The position numbers and the translations under genes are program-made. 35,234 bases of DNA from Acidimicrobiaceae bacterium (GTDB lineage Bacteria > Actinomycetota > Acidimicrobiia > Acidimicrobiales > Aldehydirespiratoraceae). Where the stretch lies: contig VYCW01000123.1 of the NCBI GenBank assembly GCA_009843735.1, positions 1-35,234 of the forward strand. The letters run 5' to 3'. Every line of letters starts with the position of its first letter. The first letter of the stretch is position 1. This document shows, in pieces, positions 16,015-23,094 of this stretch. The notes below the pieces were generated by a model. The model was not told the DNA's origin. It did not search any database and saw nothing but the letters and a program-made list of their open reading frames with translations.

Positions 16015-16116
16015 TCCCGGCGAACGGAGGGCGCTTCCAGCGAGCTCCGACTGGCCTCACCGGGCTTCGCCCTAAGATTCGGCCGGTCGGACTCGCTGCG
16101 CCCCCTCCGCCCGCCT
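16015..16116. repeat. 102-nt structured dispersed repeat, copy B
   Basis: Second copy of the element at 13059-13160. The stem pairs CAGCGAG (16038-16044) with CTCGCTG (16092-16098). Relative to copy A, the C-G pair at the third position is swapped to G-C (16040/16096 against 13084/13141), a compensatory change. It lies 21 nt beyond the stop of the amidohydrolase gene. Confidence 0.8.
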
Positions 16117-16137
16117 ATCTGGTCACGCCGGCGCCGG

Positions 16138-17532
16138 TTAGATGACGGGCCAGCGGGGTTTCGCGTATTGGGATAGGCCGGTGCGGTCGGCGGCGGCTTT
16201 GGCGGCTTCGCGGCCTCGGGCCATGATGGCTCGGGCGTCCAGGTTCACGAACTCGCCGGACTCGACGATCACCTTGCCGTCGATGACGACGGTGTCGACC
16301 GAGTCGCCGCTGACTCCGTGGCCAAGGTTCGACAGCGGGTTGTGCAGCGGCACCCACTCGGGCCGGTCAAGGTCGAACAGCAGGAAGTCGGCCCGCTTGC
16401 CCGCCTCCAACGAGCCGATCTGGTCGTCCCACAGCACCGAGCGGGCACCGTCAATGGTGAGGTGCTCCAGGATGGTCTCGGCCGGCATCAGCGAGGCGTC
16501 CTCGAAGATGTCGCGGTACACCCGGAAGTACTGGGCGATGCGCAGGATGTCGGTGGTGTGCGAGCAGGCGCCGATGTCGGTGCCCACCCCCACGGTCACG
16601 CCCCGCTCCAGCAGCTTTAGGTGGGTGGCCCGCTGCAGCCCGCCCCAGCCGAACACGGCGCTGGCGGTGGGGCACATCGACACCTTGACATCGCGCTCGG
16701 CCAGCAGGTCGCACTCGTCGTCGGTGAGGAAGTGGCAGTGGACCAGCTGCACGTTGGGGCCCAGCACGCCGTTGCGCTCGTAGCGGGCGATGGGGCGCTC
16801 GCCGTCGAACACCCGCTGGTGGTGCTCCACCGAGTCGCGATTGGAGATCATGTGGGACACGATGCCGGTGCCGTGCTCGGCGGCCAGTTCAGCGATCGAC
16901 CGGCACAGGCGGTCCGACACCATCCGCTCGGTGCGCAGCGAGAACCAGGGCCGCACCCGGCCGCCGGCCGCACCCGTGTGGGACTCCACGAAGGCCAGCC
17001 CGTCGGCGATGGCCTCGTCGGTGGTGGAGTCGAACGTGCCAGGCATGGCCCTGCCCCCGGCCATGTCGGTGAGCGAGCGGGCCAGCACCGCCCGGCAACC
17101 GATCTCGTCGGCGGCCCGGACCGAGTTCTCCGGATTCTGCGAGCCCGGGTCGCACACCGTGGTGGTGCCGTGGCGGACCGACTCCAGCAGCGCGCACATG
17201 GCGGCCAGGTAGGCCTCCTCGTCGGTGACACCGGCCTCCATCGGGTAGCAGCGGTCGTGGAGGAACACCTTGAGGGACACGTCGTCGCCGAGGCCCCGCA
17301 CGAAGAAGGGGGCCAGGTGCTGGTGGTTGTCGATGAAGCCGGGGGTGATCAGCCGGCCGCGGGCGTCGATGGTGCGGGTCGCCTCCCGGTAGCCGGCGGC
17401 CTCCACATCGGCAGCGGGGCCGACCGCTTTGATCTCGCCGCCGTCGACGGCCACCGAGCCGTCGCGCACCATGCGGCGCTCGGGGTCCATGGTGATGAGC
17501 CAGTCGGCGTTACGAACCAGCAAATCGATCAT
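16138..17532 (-). CDS. Amidohydrolase, ATZ/TRZ (cytosine-deaminase-like) family
   Basis: This 464-residue metal-dependent hydrolase hydrolyses C-N or C-Cl bonds on rings or purine-like substrates. Putative metal ligands are H70 and H72 (GFIDNHQHL), H227 (SHMISNRDS), a His in VHCHFL (265/267) and D319 (GVGTDIGACSH). An N-terminal composite beta domain and C-terminal beta strands frame the TIM barrel. The usual NxHxH is HQH here, as in several relatives. It is the last gene of the five-gene operon starting at 20593, and its start overlaps the SDR stop by 4 nt. The substrate is unknown; deamination or ring opening of an oxidised nitrogen compound would fit. Confidence 0.9.
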   Translation of the reverse strand: MIDLLVRNADWLITMDPERRMVRDGSVAVDGGEIKAVGPAADVEAAGYREATRTIDARGRLITPGFIDNHQHLAPFFVRGLGDDVSLKVFLHDRCYPMEAGVTDEEAYLAAMCALLESVRHGTTTVCDPGSQNPENSVRAADEIGCRAVLARSLTDMAGGRAMPGTFDSTTDEAIADGLAFVESHTGAAGGRVRPWFSLRTERMVSDRLCRSIAELAAEHGTGIVSHMISNRDSVEHHQRVFDGERPIARYERNGVLGPNVQLVHCHFLTDDECDLLAERDVKVSMCPTASAVFGWGGLQRATHLKLLERGVTVGVGTDIGACSHTTDILRIAQYFRVYRDIFEDASLMPAETILEHLTIDGARSVLWDDQIGSLEAGKRADFLLFDLDRPEWVPLHNPLSNLGHGVSGDSVDTVVIDGKVIVESGEFVNLDARAIMARGREAAKAAADRTGLSQYAKPRWPVI

Positions 17533-18476
17533 CCTGCTCGGCCTCTCAACTCGTAGGCGTAGTGGCTCAAGCCGGCCTCCATGTCGAAGGTGGGCTTCCA
17601 GCCCAGTCCGGCCTCGGTGTGGGACAGGTCGAGCGGGTCGCCGGCCGACACCGCCGGAGGCGCTCCCGGGATCACCTGCACCTTGAGGTCTCCGACGATC
17701 CGCCGGGCGGCCGCCACCAGATCGTCGAAGGAGGTGATGGTGCCGGTGCCGATGTTGAAGACGGGCTTGTCCGGCAAGTCCACGGTGGCGGCCATGTCGA
17801 CGGCCCGGCCCACGTCGAGGTCGTACACGTACTCGAAGTCCATGGTGTGCTCCTGCTTGACGAAGGCGGTCTGCCCCGCCAGGCCGGCCTCGAGCAGGGC
17901 CTGGATCTTGGACCCGAAGGATCCCCCCTCGAAGTGCCCGTAGCCGTAGGCGTTGGCCGGCCGCAGGATGGCCAGCTCGAAGCCGAACTCCTTCTGGTAG
18001 CTCTCGGCGGCCAGCTCCTTGATGACCTTCGAGTTGCCGTAGGCCCGTCCCGGCCCCCGGGGCGCGTCCTCGGTGATGGGCGCCCCCCGGGCCCGGCGGC
18101 GGTCGTACACCGCGAAGCTGCTGACGTGCACCAGCCGGCGCACCCGGGCGAGCCGCACCGCCTCCAGGACGTTGATCGTGCCGGTGACGTTGACCTCGAG
18201 CCCGGTGTAGAGCGGACGCGACACGCTGTCGCCGATCAGCCCGGCGGTGTGCACGACCGTCTCCACCTTGTGCTCCCGCATGGCCGTAGTCACCGCCGAC
18301 AGGTCGCGGATGTCGGCCTTCACGGTGGGGATGTCGGCCGCGATCGGTCCGAGGCGTGCTCGCAGGTAGTCATCTCGGGACTGCAGGTCCAGGAATACGA
18401 CCGGCTCTCCCCTCTGCAGGGCGCAACGGGCGAAGGACGTGCCCACCAGCCCGGTCCCGGTCACCAGTGTGGTCAT
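17529..18476 (-). CDS. Extended SDR, NAD-dependent epimerase/dehydratase family
   Basis: This 315-residue protein has an N-terminal nucleotide site VTGTGLVG, Ser at 119/120 (HVSSFAVYD) and the catalytic YxxxK at Y146/K150 (AYGNSK). Such enzymes oxidise, reduce or epimerise alcohols or sugars with NAD(P). It overlaps both neighbours by 4 nt (RidA-like gene upstream, amidohydrolase downstream). It is clearly paralogous to the SDR at 32669-33643: same length class, same MTTL(V/I)TG opening and a shared VNVxGTxNVLEA segment. That paralogue also sits directly before an amidohydrolase gene. The role in the pathway is probably dehydrogenation of a hydroxylated intermediate (inference). Confidence 0.88.
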   Translation of the reverse strand: MTTLVTGTGLVGTSFARCALQRGEPVVFLDLQSRDDYLRARLGPIAADIPTVKADIRDLSAVTTAMREHKVETVVHTAGLIGDSVSRPLYTGLEVNVTGTINVLEAVRLARVRRLVHVSSFAVYDRRRARGAPITEDAPRGPGRAYGNSKVIKELAAESYQKEFGFELAILRPANAYGYGHFEGGSFGSKIQALLEAGLAGQTAFVKQEHTMDFEYVYDLDVGRAVDMAATVDLPDKPVFNIGTGTITSFDDLVAAARRIVGDLKVQVIPGAPPAVSAGDPLDLSHTEAGLGWKPTFDMEAGLSHYAYELRGRAG

Positions 18477-18955
18477 GCCTCTGACACCTCGAACTCTCCG
18501 CTGATCTCGACGGGCTGCTGGCGGGGCAGGCTGGCCATGCCGACCGCGGCCCGGGCGTGGCGGCCGCGCTCGGGGCCGAACAGCTCGAAGAACAGGTCGG
18601 AAGCGCCGTCGACGACCCTCGGCATGAGCTCGAAGTCGGGGGTGGAGTTCACCATCCCCATCAGCCGCACCACCCTCCGGACCCGGTCTAGGTCGCCCAG
18701 CTCGGCCCGCAGGGTGGCCAGGATGGACAGCCCGCAGGCCTGGGCCACCTCGTAGCCCTGCTCGACAGTGAGCTCGGCGCCGAGCTTGCCCCGGCGCACG
18801 ATGTCCATGCCGGGATGGTGCGGACCGTGGCCCGACACGAACATCACATTGCCAACCCGGACGCAGCCCTGCCGGTTGGCGCTGGGGAACTGCCGGGGCT
18901 CGGGCAGCGTGAGCCCCATGGCGGCCAGCCGGGCCTCGATCCCGCCGGTGGTCAC
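18473..18955 (-). CDS. RidA/YjgF family protein (150-residue subgroup)
   Basis: This 160-residue protein has the SGHGP segment of the RidA fold, a long central helix pair and a C-terminal HARAAVGMASLPRQQPVEI region holding the conserved Arg of enamine/imine deaminases. RidA proteins hydrolyse reactive enamines or imines; in catabolic operons relatives act as aminomuconate or aminoacrylate deaminases. The GTG start at 18955 overlaps the monooxygenase stop by 4 nt (GTGA). Its presence suggests that an imine or amine intermediate is formed, so the pathway substrate probably contains nitrogen (inference). Confidence 0.88.
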   Translation of the reverse strand: MTTGGIEARLAAMGLTLPEPRQFPSANRQGCVRVGNVMFVSGHGPHHPGMDIVRRGKLGAELTVEQGYEVAQACGLSILATLRAELGDLDRVRRVVRLMGMVNSTPDFELMPRVVDGASDLFFELFGPERGRHARAAVGMASLPRQQPVEISGEFEVSEA

Positions 18956-20160
18956 AGGATCTCCGCGGCCTCGCGCACGCTGGAGATCAGCGACGCTCTC
19001 AACAGGAACTCCCGGGCCAGGACAGGATCGTCGGCGGCCCGGCGCAGCTCGTCGCGGTTGCGGCGCCGCACCTCCGGGTCGGCCTCGGCCATCAGCTTCT
19101 TGTTGCGGATGGTGATGGCCTGCACATGGGCGACAGCCACGTGGCGGCGCTGGCGGACATAGCGGTCGAGCACCTCGTCGCCGGCCTCGCCCCGCAGCAC
19201 CGACGACAGCTTGGCAGCCAGGTTCACGGCGTCGTGTATGCCGCTGTTCATGCCCATGGCGCCGATGGGGCTGTTGACGTGGGCCGCGTCGCCGGCCAGC
19301 AGCACCCGCCCGTCCCGGAACGTCTCGGCCACCCGCTGATGCACGGTGTAGAGCGACTTGGACACCACCTCGTAGGGCTCCCCGGTGGGATGGAACCTCT
19401 GGAGTCCGGCCTCTATGACGTCGTCGTCGAGGAGCGCTTCGGGGTCGGCGTTCACATCGGCGGGCAGCACCACCCGCCACAGGTCGGTCCACCGGAACAG
19501 GTTGGCCCACTCGACCGGGTCGAGGATGTAGTTGCGATAGCCATAGGGCAGGATCGAGTCGAAGTCGAACAGCACGCTCAGCGTCATGGTGCGGTCCGGG
19601 AAGGCGAACCCCTCGAAGTCGATGCCGAGCTGCTTGCGGACAACGCTGTGGGCGCCCTCGCAACCCACCAGGTGGGTGCCCTGCAGTTCCTGGTGCTCGC
19701 CGTCGGCGGTCTCGACGGCCGCGGTCACCGAATCGGACTCCTGGCGGAAGCCGACGAGCTCGGTGCCGGTGCGGATCTCGATCAGGTCGTCGCTGGAGGC
19801 CATCTTGAGCGCCTCCTCCACCAGTTTGAGGCGGTCGCACTGCAACGCGTAGGGGAAGCGGGTGTCGCCGGCCAGCACGCCGTGGTCGAACACTGCGATG
19901 GGCTCGGGGGCGCCCCGGTCCCAGTAGTGGACGAGGGGGGCGACGATGCCGCGGGGTTCGAGGCGCTCGTAGAGGCCGATGTCGTCGAGCATCTCCAGGG
20001 TGGCCGCATGGATGGTTCCAGCCCGCCGGACCTGATCGAGCAGGTCCACCAGCTTCTCGACCACCACCACCCGGTGGCCGCGCCGGGCCAGGCACAGGGC
20101 CAGCACCAGACCCACCGGTCCGGCGCCGGCGACCAGCACCCGGTTGTCAGCTCGTGTCAC
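18952..20160 (-). CDS. FAD-dependent aromatic monooxygenase (PheA/TfdB, UbiH-like)
   Basis: This 402-residue flavoprotein hydroxylase has the FAD-binding VLVAGAGPVG at 8-17, a DG-type motif LVGCEGAHSVVRKQLG (164-179) and the GD motif LLAGDAAH (288-294), followed by GMNSGIHDAVNLA. These are the marks of group A monooxygenases that hydroxylate phenols or related rings with NAD(P)H and O2. At about 400 residues it lacks the C-terminal thioredoxin-like domain of MhpA-type enzymes. GTG 20160 overlaps the end of the VOC gene by 14 nt; a longer frame adds residues with no family match. It is probably the entry hydroxylase of the five-gene operon. Confidence 0.9.
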   Translation of the reverse strand: MTRADNRVLVAGAGPVGLVLALCLARRGHRVVVVEKLVDLLDQVRRAGTIHAATLEMLDDIGLYERLEPRGIVAPLVHYWDRGAPEPIAVFDHGVLAGDTRFPYALQCDRLKLVEEALKMASSDDLIEIRTGTELVGFRQESDSVTAAVETADGEHQELQGTHLVGCEGAHSVVRKQLGIDFEGFAFPDRTMTLSVLFDFDSILPYGYRNYILDPVEWANLFRWTDLWRVVLPADVNADPEALLDDDVIEAGLQRFHPTGEPYEVVSKSLYTVHQRVAETFRDGRVLLAGDAAHVNSPIGAMGMNSGIHDAVNLAAKLSSVLRGEAGDEVLDRYVRQRRHVAVAHVQAITIRNKKLMAEADPEVRRRNRDELRRAADDPVLAREFLLRASLISSVREAAEIL

Positions 20161-20593
20161 CGGAATCTGCCGATTCGGCTCCCTCGGGATCCCGCAGCGC
20201 ACCGATCCAGCCCGACGTGGTGAGATCGAAGATCAGCCCGTCGGGCGAGCGGTACTTGACCTCGTAGTAGCGGTTGGGCTCGTCGGGCCGCCGGCCCCTC
20301 AGATGCTCGGCCCCGGCCGCCTCCACCTGTTCGGAGGCATCGTCGAGATCGTCCACCCACATCCCGAAGTGGTAGAGCCCGTAGAAGGGCTCCGAGCTGT
20401 CGCCAGCCTCAGTGACCCCGACAACGGGGTCACCGCCGAAGTGAAGCAGGGCCACGTTCATCACGCCGTCGGTCATGTACACGCCGCGTCCGGCGTCGCC
20501 GGCCTTGGTCATGCCGAAGGCCTGCTCGAAGAACGCCTGGGCGGCAGCCACGTCGGGCACCGAGATGGCCAAGTGTCGGAGCCGGGCAGCCAC
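20147..20593 (-). CDS. VOC-superfamily (glyoxalase/dioxygenase) protein
   Basis: This 148-residue protein has two beta-alpha-beta-beta-beta repeats. Likely metal ligands are the His in LRHLAISVPD, the His in YHFGMWVDD and the acidic residue in DGLIFDL, where many relatives have Glu. Members include glyoxalases, epimerases and ring-cleavage enzymes, so activity is open. The short length fits a single-domain dimeric VOC. The GTG start lies 8 nt after a TACAGT -10 box, suggesting a leaderless transcript, and that box overlaps a TGTATACA palindrome. It is the first gene of the operon running to 16138. Confidence 0.82.
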   Translation of the reverse strand: MAARLRHLAISVPDVAAAQAFFEQAFGMTKAGDAGRGVYMTDGVMNVALLHFGGDPVVGVTEAGDSSEPFYGLYHFGMWVDDLDDASEQVEAAGAEHLRGRRPDEPNRYYEVKYRSPDGLIFDLTTSGWIGALRDPEGAESADSGDTS

Positions 20594-20601
20594 GGCGACC
20601 G

Positions 20602-20612
20602 ACTGTATACAA
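20602..20612 (-). promoter_or_regulatory. -10 box overlapped by TGTATACA palindrome (VOC operon)
   Basis: The minus-strand TACAGT box (20607-20602) ends 8 nt before GTG 20593. The palindrome TGTATACA (20604-20611) overlaps it, so a bound repressor would block the polymerase site directly. Confidence 0.6.
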
Positions 20613-20675
20613 CCCCCGCCTACGACATCTCATCAGCCAGCGCGAACTAACAAGAGCCACGCGTGAGTTGATGCC

Positions 20676-20685
20676 TGCATACATT
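20676..20685 (+). promoter_or_regulatory. -10 box and imperfect operator before the GGT-like gene
   Basis: TACATT (20680-20685) ends 8 nt before GTG 20694, a leaderless arrangement. TGCATACA (20676-20683) overlaps it and differs from the TGTATACA palindrome by one base. Confidence 0.45.
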
Positions 20686-20693
20686 CGGGTGCG

Positions 20694-22223
20694 GTGATCG
20701 GGCGACAGGGACAAGCAGCGGTGGCGGCAGGGCACCCGCGGGCCACGGACACGGCGGTGGCGCTGCTGCGAGCCGGCGGATCGGCCGTCGACGCGGCCAT
20801 CGCCGCCGATGCGGTGATGGGGGTGGTGGAGCCCACTGGCACCGGTGTCGGCGGCGACCTGATGGCCGTGGTGGCGACCCGCGAGGGAGTGGCGGTACTC
20901 AACGGAGCCGGCCTCTCGGGTCGGCGCACCGACCCGGAGTCGGTGCCCGACAACGGCCACGGCTTCGTGCCCTCGGTGGGAGGCTCTGCGGTGACCGTTC
21001 CGGGGACGGTGGCGGCCTGGGGTGACCTGCACGTCCGGTTCGGTCACCTGCCGTGGCCAGCCCTGTTCGCACCTGCCATCGAGGCGGCTAGCGACGGGGC
21101 GGCGGTAGGCGCAACCGGGAGTCGGTTGTGGGCGGGGTCCCGGAACCGGCTCGACGCCGCAGGCGAGGCCCTCTACTTCCCGGATGGCACGGCACCCGCA
21201 CCGGGACAGCGCTGGCGCAACCCCGCCCTCGCCGCGGTCCTGGCCCAGATAGCCATGGACGGCCCCGAGACGCTCTACCGGGGCCCGCTGGCCCGAGCCA
21301 TGGCCGATGCGACCGTCGCGGCGGGCGGAAGCCTGCTCACGGACGACCTCTCCGACCACGGCAGCCAGTGGGTGGCGCCGTTGCGAGCCGGCCTAGGCGA
21401 CCACGAGTTGCTCACGGTGCCGCCCCCCTGCCAGGGCGTGGCAACGGCCTTGGCCGCCCAGTGGGTTCGCGACCGGGGACTCCTAGGCCTTATCGAAGGC
21501 GACGCAGGGGCCGGCGCCGCGGCGTCGATGGTCGAAGCCCTGGACCGGGCCTTCGCAGTGGCCCTCGACTGCCTGGCCGATCCGACCAAGGCCGATGTGC
21601 CCAGCTACGGCGAGATGCGAGCCCGGCTCAGTTCCGCTCCGACGCACGGTCCGATGCCGCTGGGGCCGGGCACGGTGTTCACGGTGGTGTTCACCCCGGA
21701 GCAGGCGGTGGTGCTCACGTCCAGCGTGTGCGACCGGTTCGGCTCGGGGGTGACCGTGGCTGAGGGGGGTTTCGTGCTGCAGAGCCGGGGCCGGGGCTTC
21801 TCCACCGACCTGAGCCACCCCAACGCGGTAGCGCCGGCCAAGCGCCCCTACCACACGATCGTGCCCACCCTGGTCCTGGAACAGGGACGCCCCATGCTCG
21901 GCATGGGCGTCGTGGGCGGCATCATGCAGCCCCAGGGACAGCTCCAGATCCTGCACCGGGTGCTAGGCGGCGCCGACCTGGCGACCGCGGTCGAAGCCGG
22001 CCGGTTCCGCCTGATCGGCGACGGCCAGGTCACCACCGAGACCACCCTCGAGCCCGCCTGGCGAACCGCGATCGGCCAAGCCGGCTACGAGCTCGTCGAC
22101 ACCGCCGACGTCATAGGCGGCTTCGGCGGCGCCCAAGCCGTCCTGAACAGCGACGACACCCTCACCGCGGCCGCCGACCCCCGCCGAGACGGCACCTCAG
22201 CCGTCATCACTCTGCCGGACTGA
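20694..22223 (+). CDS. Gamma-glutamyltransferase / oxamate amidohydrolase-like Ntn hydrolase
   Basis: This 509-residue protein matches the gamma-glutamyltranspeptidase family, which matures by self-cleavage before a catalytic Thr. The N-terminal part (AVDAAIAADAVMGVVEPTGTGVGGD) and the small-subunit part (RFGSGVTV, LQSRGRGFSTDLSHPNAVAPAKRPYHTIVPT, GGIMQPQGQLQ) are well kept. The nucleophile candidate is T327 in GPGTVFTVV; relatives read DTT or GDT here, so the Asp is absent. There is no signal peptide, so the protein is probably cytosolic, as with HpxW-type oxamate amidohydrolases and cephalosporin acylase relatives. It is divergent from the VOC operon. Confidence 0.87.
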   Translation: MIGRQGQAAVAAGHPRATDTAVALLRAGGSAVDAAIAADAVMGVVEPTGTGVGGDLMAVVATREGVAVLNGAGLSGRRTDPESVPDNGHGFVPSVGGSAVTVPGTVAAWGDLHVRFGHLPWPALFAPAIEAASDGAAVGATGSRLWAGSRNRLDAAGEALYFPDGTAPAPGQRWRNPALAAVLAQIAMDGPETLYRGPLARAMADATVAAGGSLLTDDLSDHGSQWVAPLRAGLGDHELLTVPPPCQGVATALAAQWVRDRGLLGLIEGDAGAGAAASMVEALDRAFAVALDCLADPTKADVPSYGEMRARLSSAPTHGPMPLGPGTVFTVVFTPEQAVVLTSSVCDRFGSGVTVAEGGFVLQSRGRGFSTDLSHPNAVAPAKRPYHTIVPTLVLEQGRPMLGMGVVGGIMQPQGQLQILHRVLGGADLATAVEAGRFRLIGDGQVTTETTLEPAWRTAIGQAGYELVDTADVIGGFGGAQAVLNSDDTLTAAADPRRDGTSAVITLPD

Positions 22224-22229
22224 TTGCCG

Positions 22230-22257
22230 CGGCTCGGCGACAGGACCCGCCGGCCGG
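22230..22257. repeat. 28-nt dispersed repeat, copy 2
   Basis: Identical to 13264-13291. It sits between the convergent ends of the GGT-like and isochorismatase-like genes. Confidence 0.8.
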
Positions 22258-22273
22258 AACAGCCCGGTCTGGG

Positions 22274-22966
22274 CTAGTGGAGGCTGTTGAGCCAGTCGAT
22301 TACGTGGTCTAGGGGGGCCACGTCTGCGTACTTCATGTGCAGGTCGAGCAGGTTGACCTTGTGAGAGATCTGGCTCCGGTCGGCCACGCACTCGAAGGGG
22401 ATGACCACGTCGAAGTTGTACTGGAAGGCGTCCACCGCGGTGGCCCGCACGCAGCCGCTGGTGGTCATGCCGGTGACGACGACGGTGTCGACCTTGTCGT
22501 ACACGAGCAGGGCGGCCAGCTCGGTGCCGAAGAACCCGCTCGGCTTGTGGTGCTTGCACACCACCAGCTCGCCCGGCTTGGGAGCCAGTTCGTCCACGAT
22601 CACATCGCCCGGTGGCAGGTCCGGGTCCGGTAGGCGGCGGCCCACCGTCTTCCAGCGGCCCTTCTGAGATGGTGCCGCCGAGTGGGTGGGATCCTCGTAC
22701 ATCTTGGTGAAGTACACCGGGTAGCCGAGCCGGCGCACCTCGGCCAGCAGCCGGGCGTTGGCGTCGACCGCAGGCCATCCCGTCTGGGAGTGGCCGGTGG
22801 GCCAACGGCCGTCCACGAAGGCCAGCGTCATGTCCACGACGATCAACGCTGGCGACGTGCCCGCGCTGATGGCACGGAACTCGTCGCCGCTGAAGCTGTC
22901 CCCGTAGCCGGCCGCGAGGTACCGGGCTATGTCGTCGGGGGGTATGGCGTCGTTCCAGGGATACAC
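22274..22966 (-). CDS. Isochorismatase-family cysteine hydrolase (amidase-like)
   Basis: About 230 residues, with the Cys-hydrolase triad visible: Asp in ALIVVDM (residue 45), Lys in CKHHKPSGF (138) and Cys in TGMTTSGCVRATAVDAF (172). The family includes N-carbamoylsarcosine amidase, nicotinamidase and ureidoacrylate hydrolases, so amide or carbamoyl hydrolysis is likely. I prefer GTG 22966 because the protein then begins VYPWNDAIPPDDIARYLAAG, the usual N-terminal pattern. GTG 23023 (249 residues) is possible but falls at the foot of a strong hairpin. It follows the binding-protein gene on the same strand and may share its transcript. Confidence 0.85.
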   Translation of the reverse strand: MYPWNDAIPPDDIARYLAAGYGDSFSGDEFRAISAGTSPALIVVDMTLAFVDGRWPTGHSQTGWPAVDANARLLAEVRRLGYPVYFTKMYEDPTHSAAPSQKGRWKTVGRRLPDPDLPPGDVIVDELAPKPGELVVCKHHKPSGFFGTELAALLVYDKVDTVVVTGMTTSGCVRATAVDAFQYNFDVVIPFECVADRSQISHKVNLLDLHMKYADVAPLDHVIDWLNSLH

Positions 22967-23022
22967 AGCGCCGGTGTCCCCCACTAGTAGCCGTCCGGCC
23001 GACAGGCCCCTGGAGAAGCCCA

Positions 23023-23063
23023 CGAGGGAGCACGACCGGATTTCATCTGGTCGTGCTCCCTCG
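23023..23063 (-). terminator. Strong hairpin between binding-protein and isochorismatase genes
   Basis: CGAGGGAGCACGACC (23023-23037) pairs perfectly with GGTCGTGCTCCCTCG (23049-23063); three further pairs leave a 5-nt loop. It starts 31 nt beyond the stop of the binding-protein gene. No U-tract follows, so it may stabilise the 3' end of that message or attenuate readthrough rather than terminate it. Confidence 0.65.
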
Positions 23064-23094
23064 CAGGTGGAGGGGATCTGTCAGTCCTGGGAGG

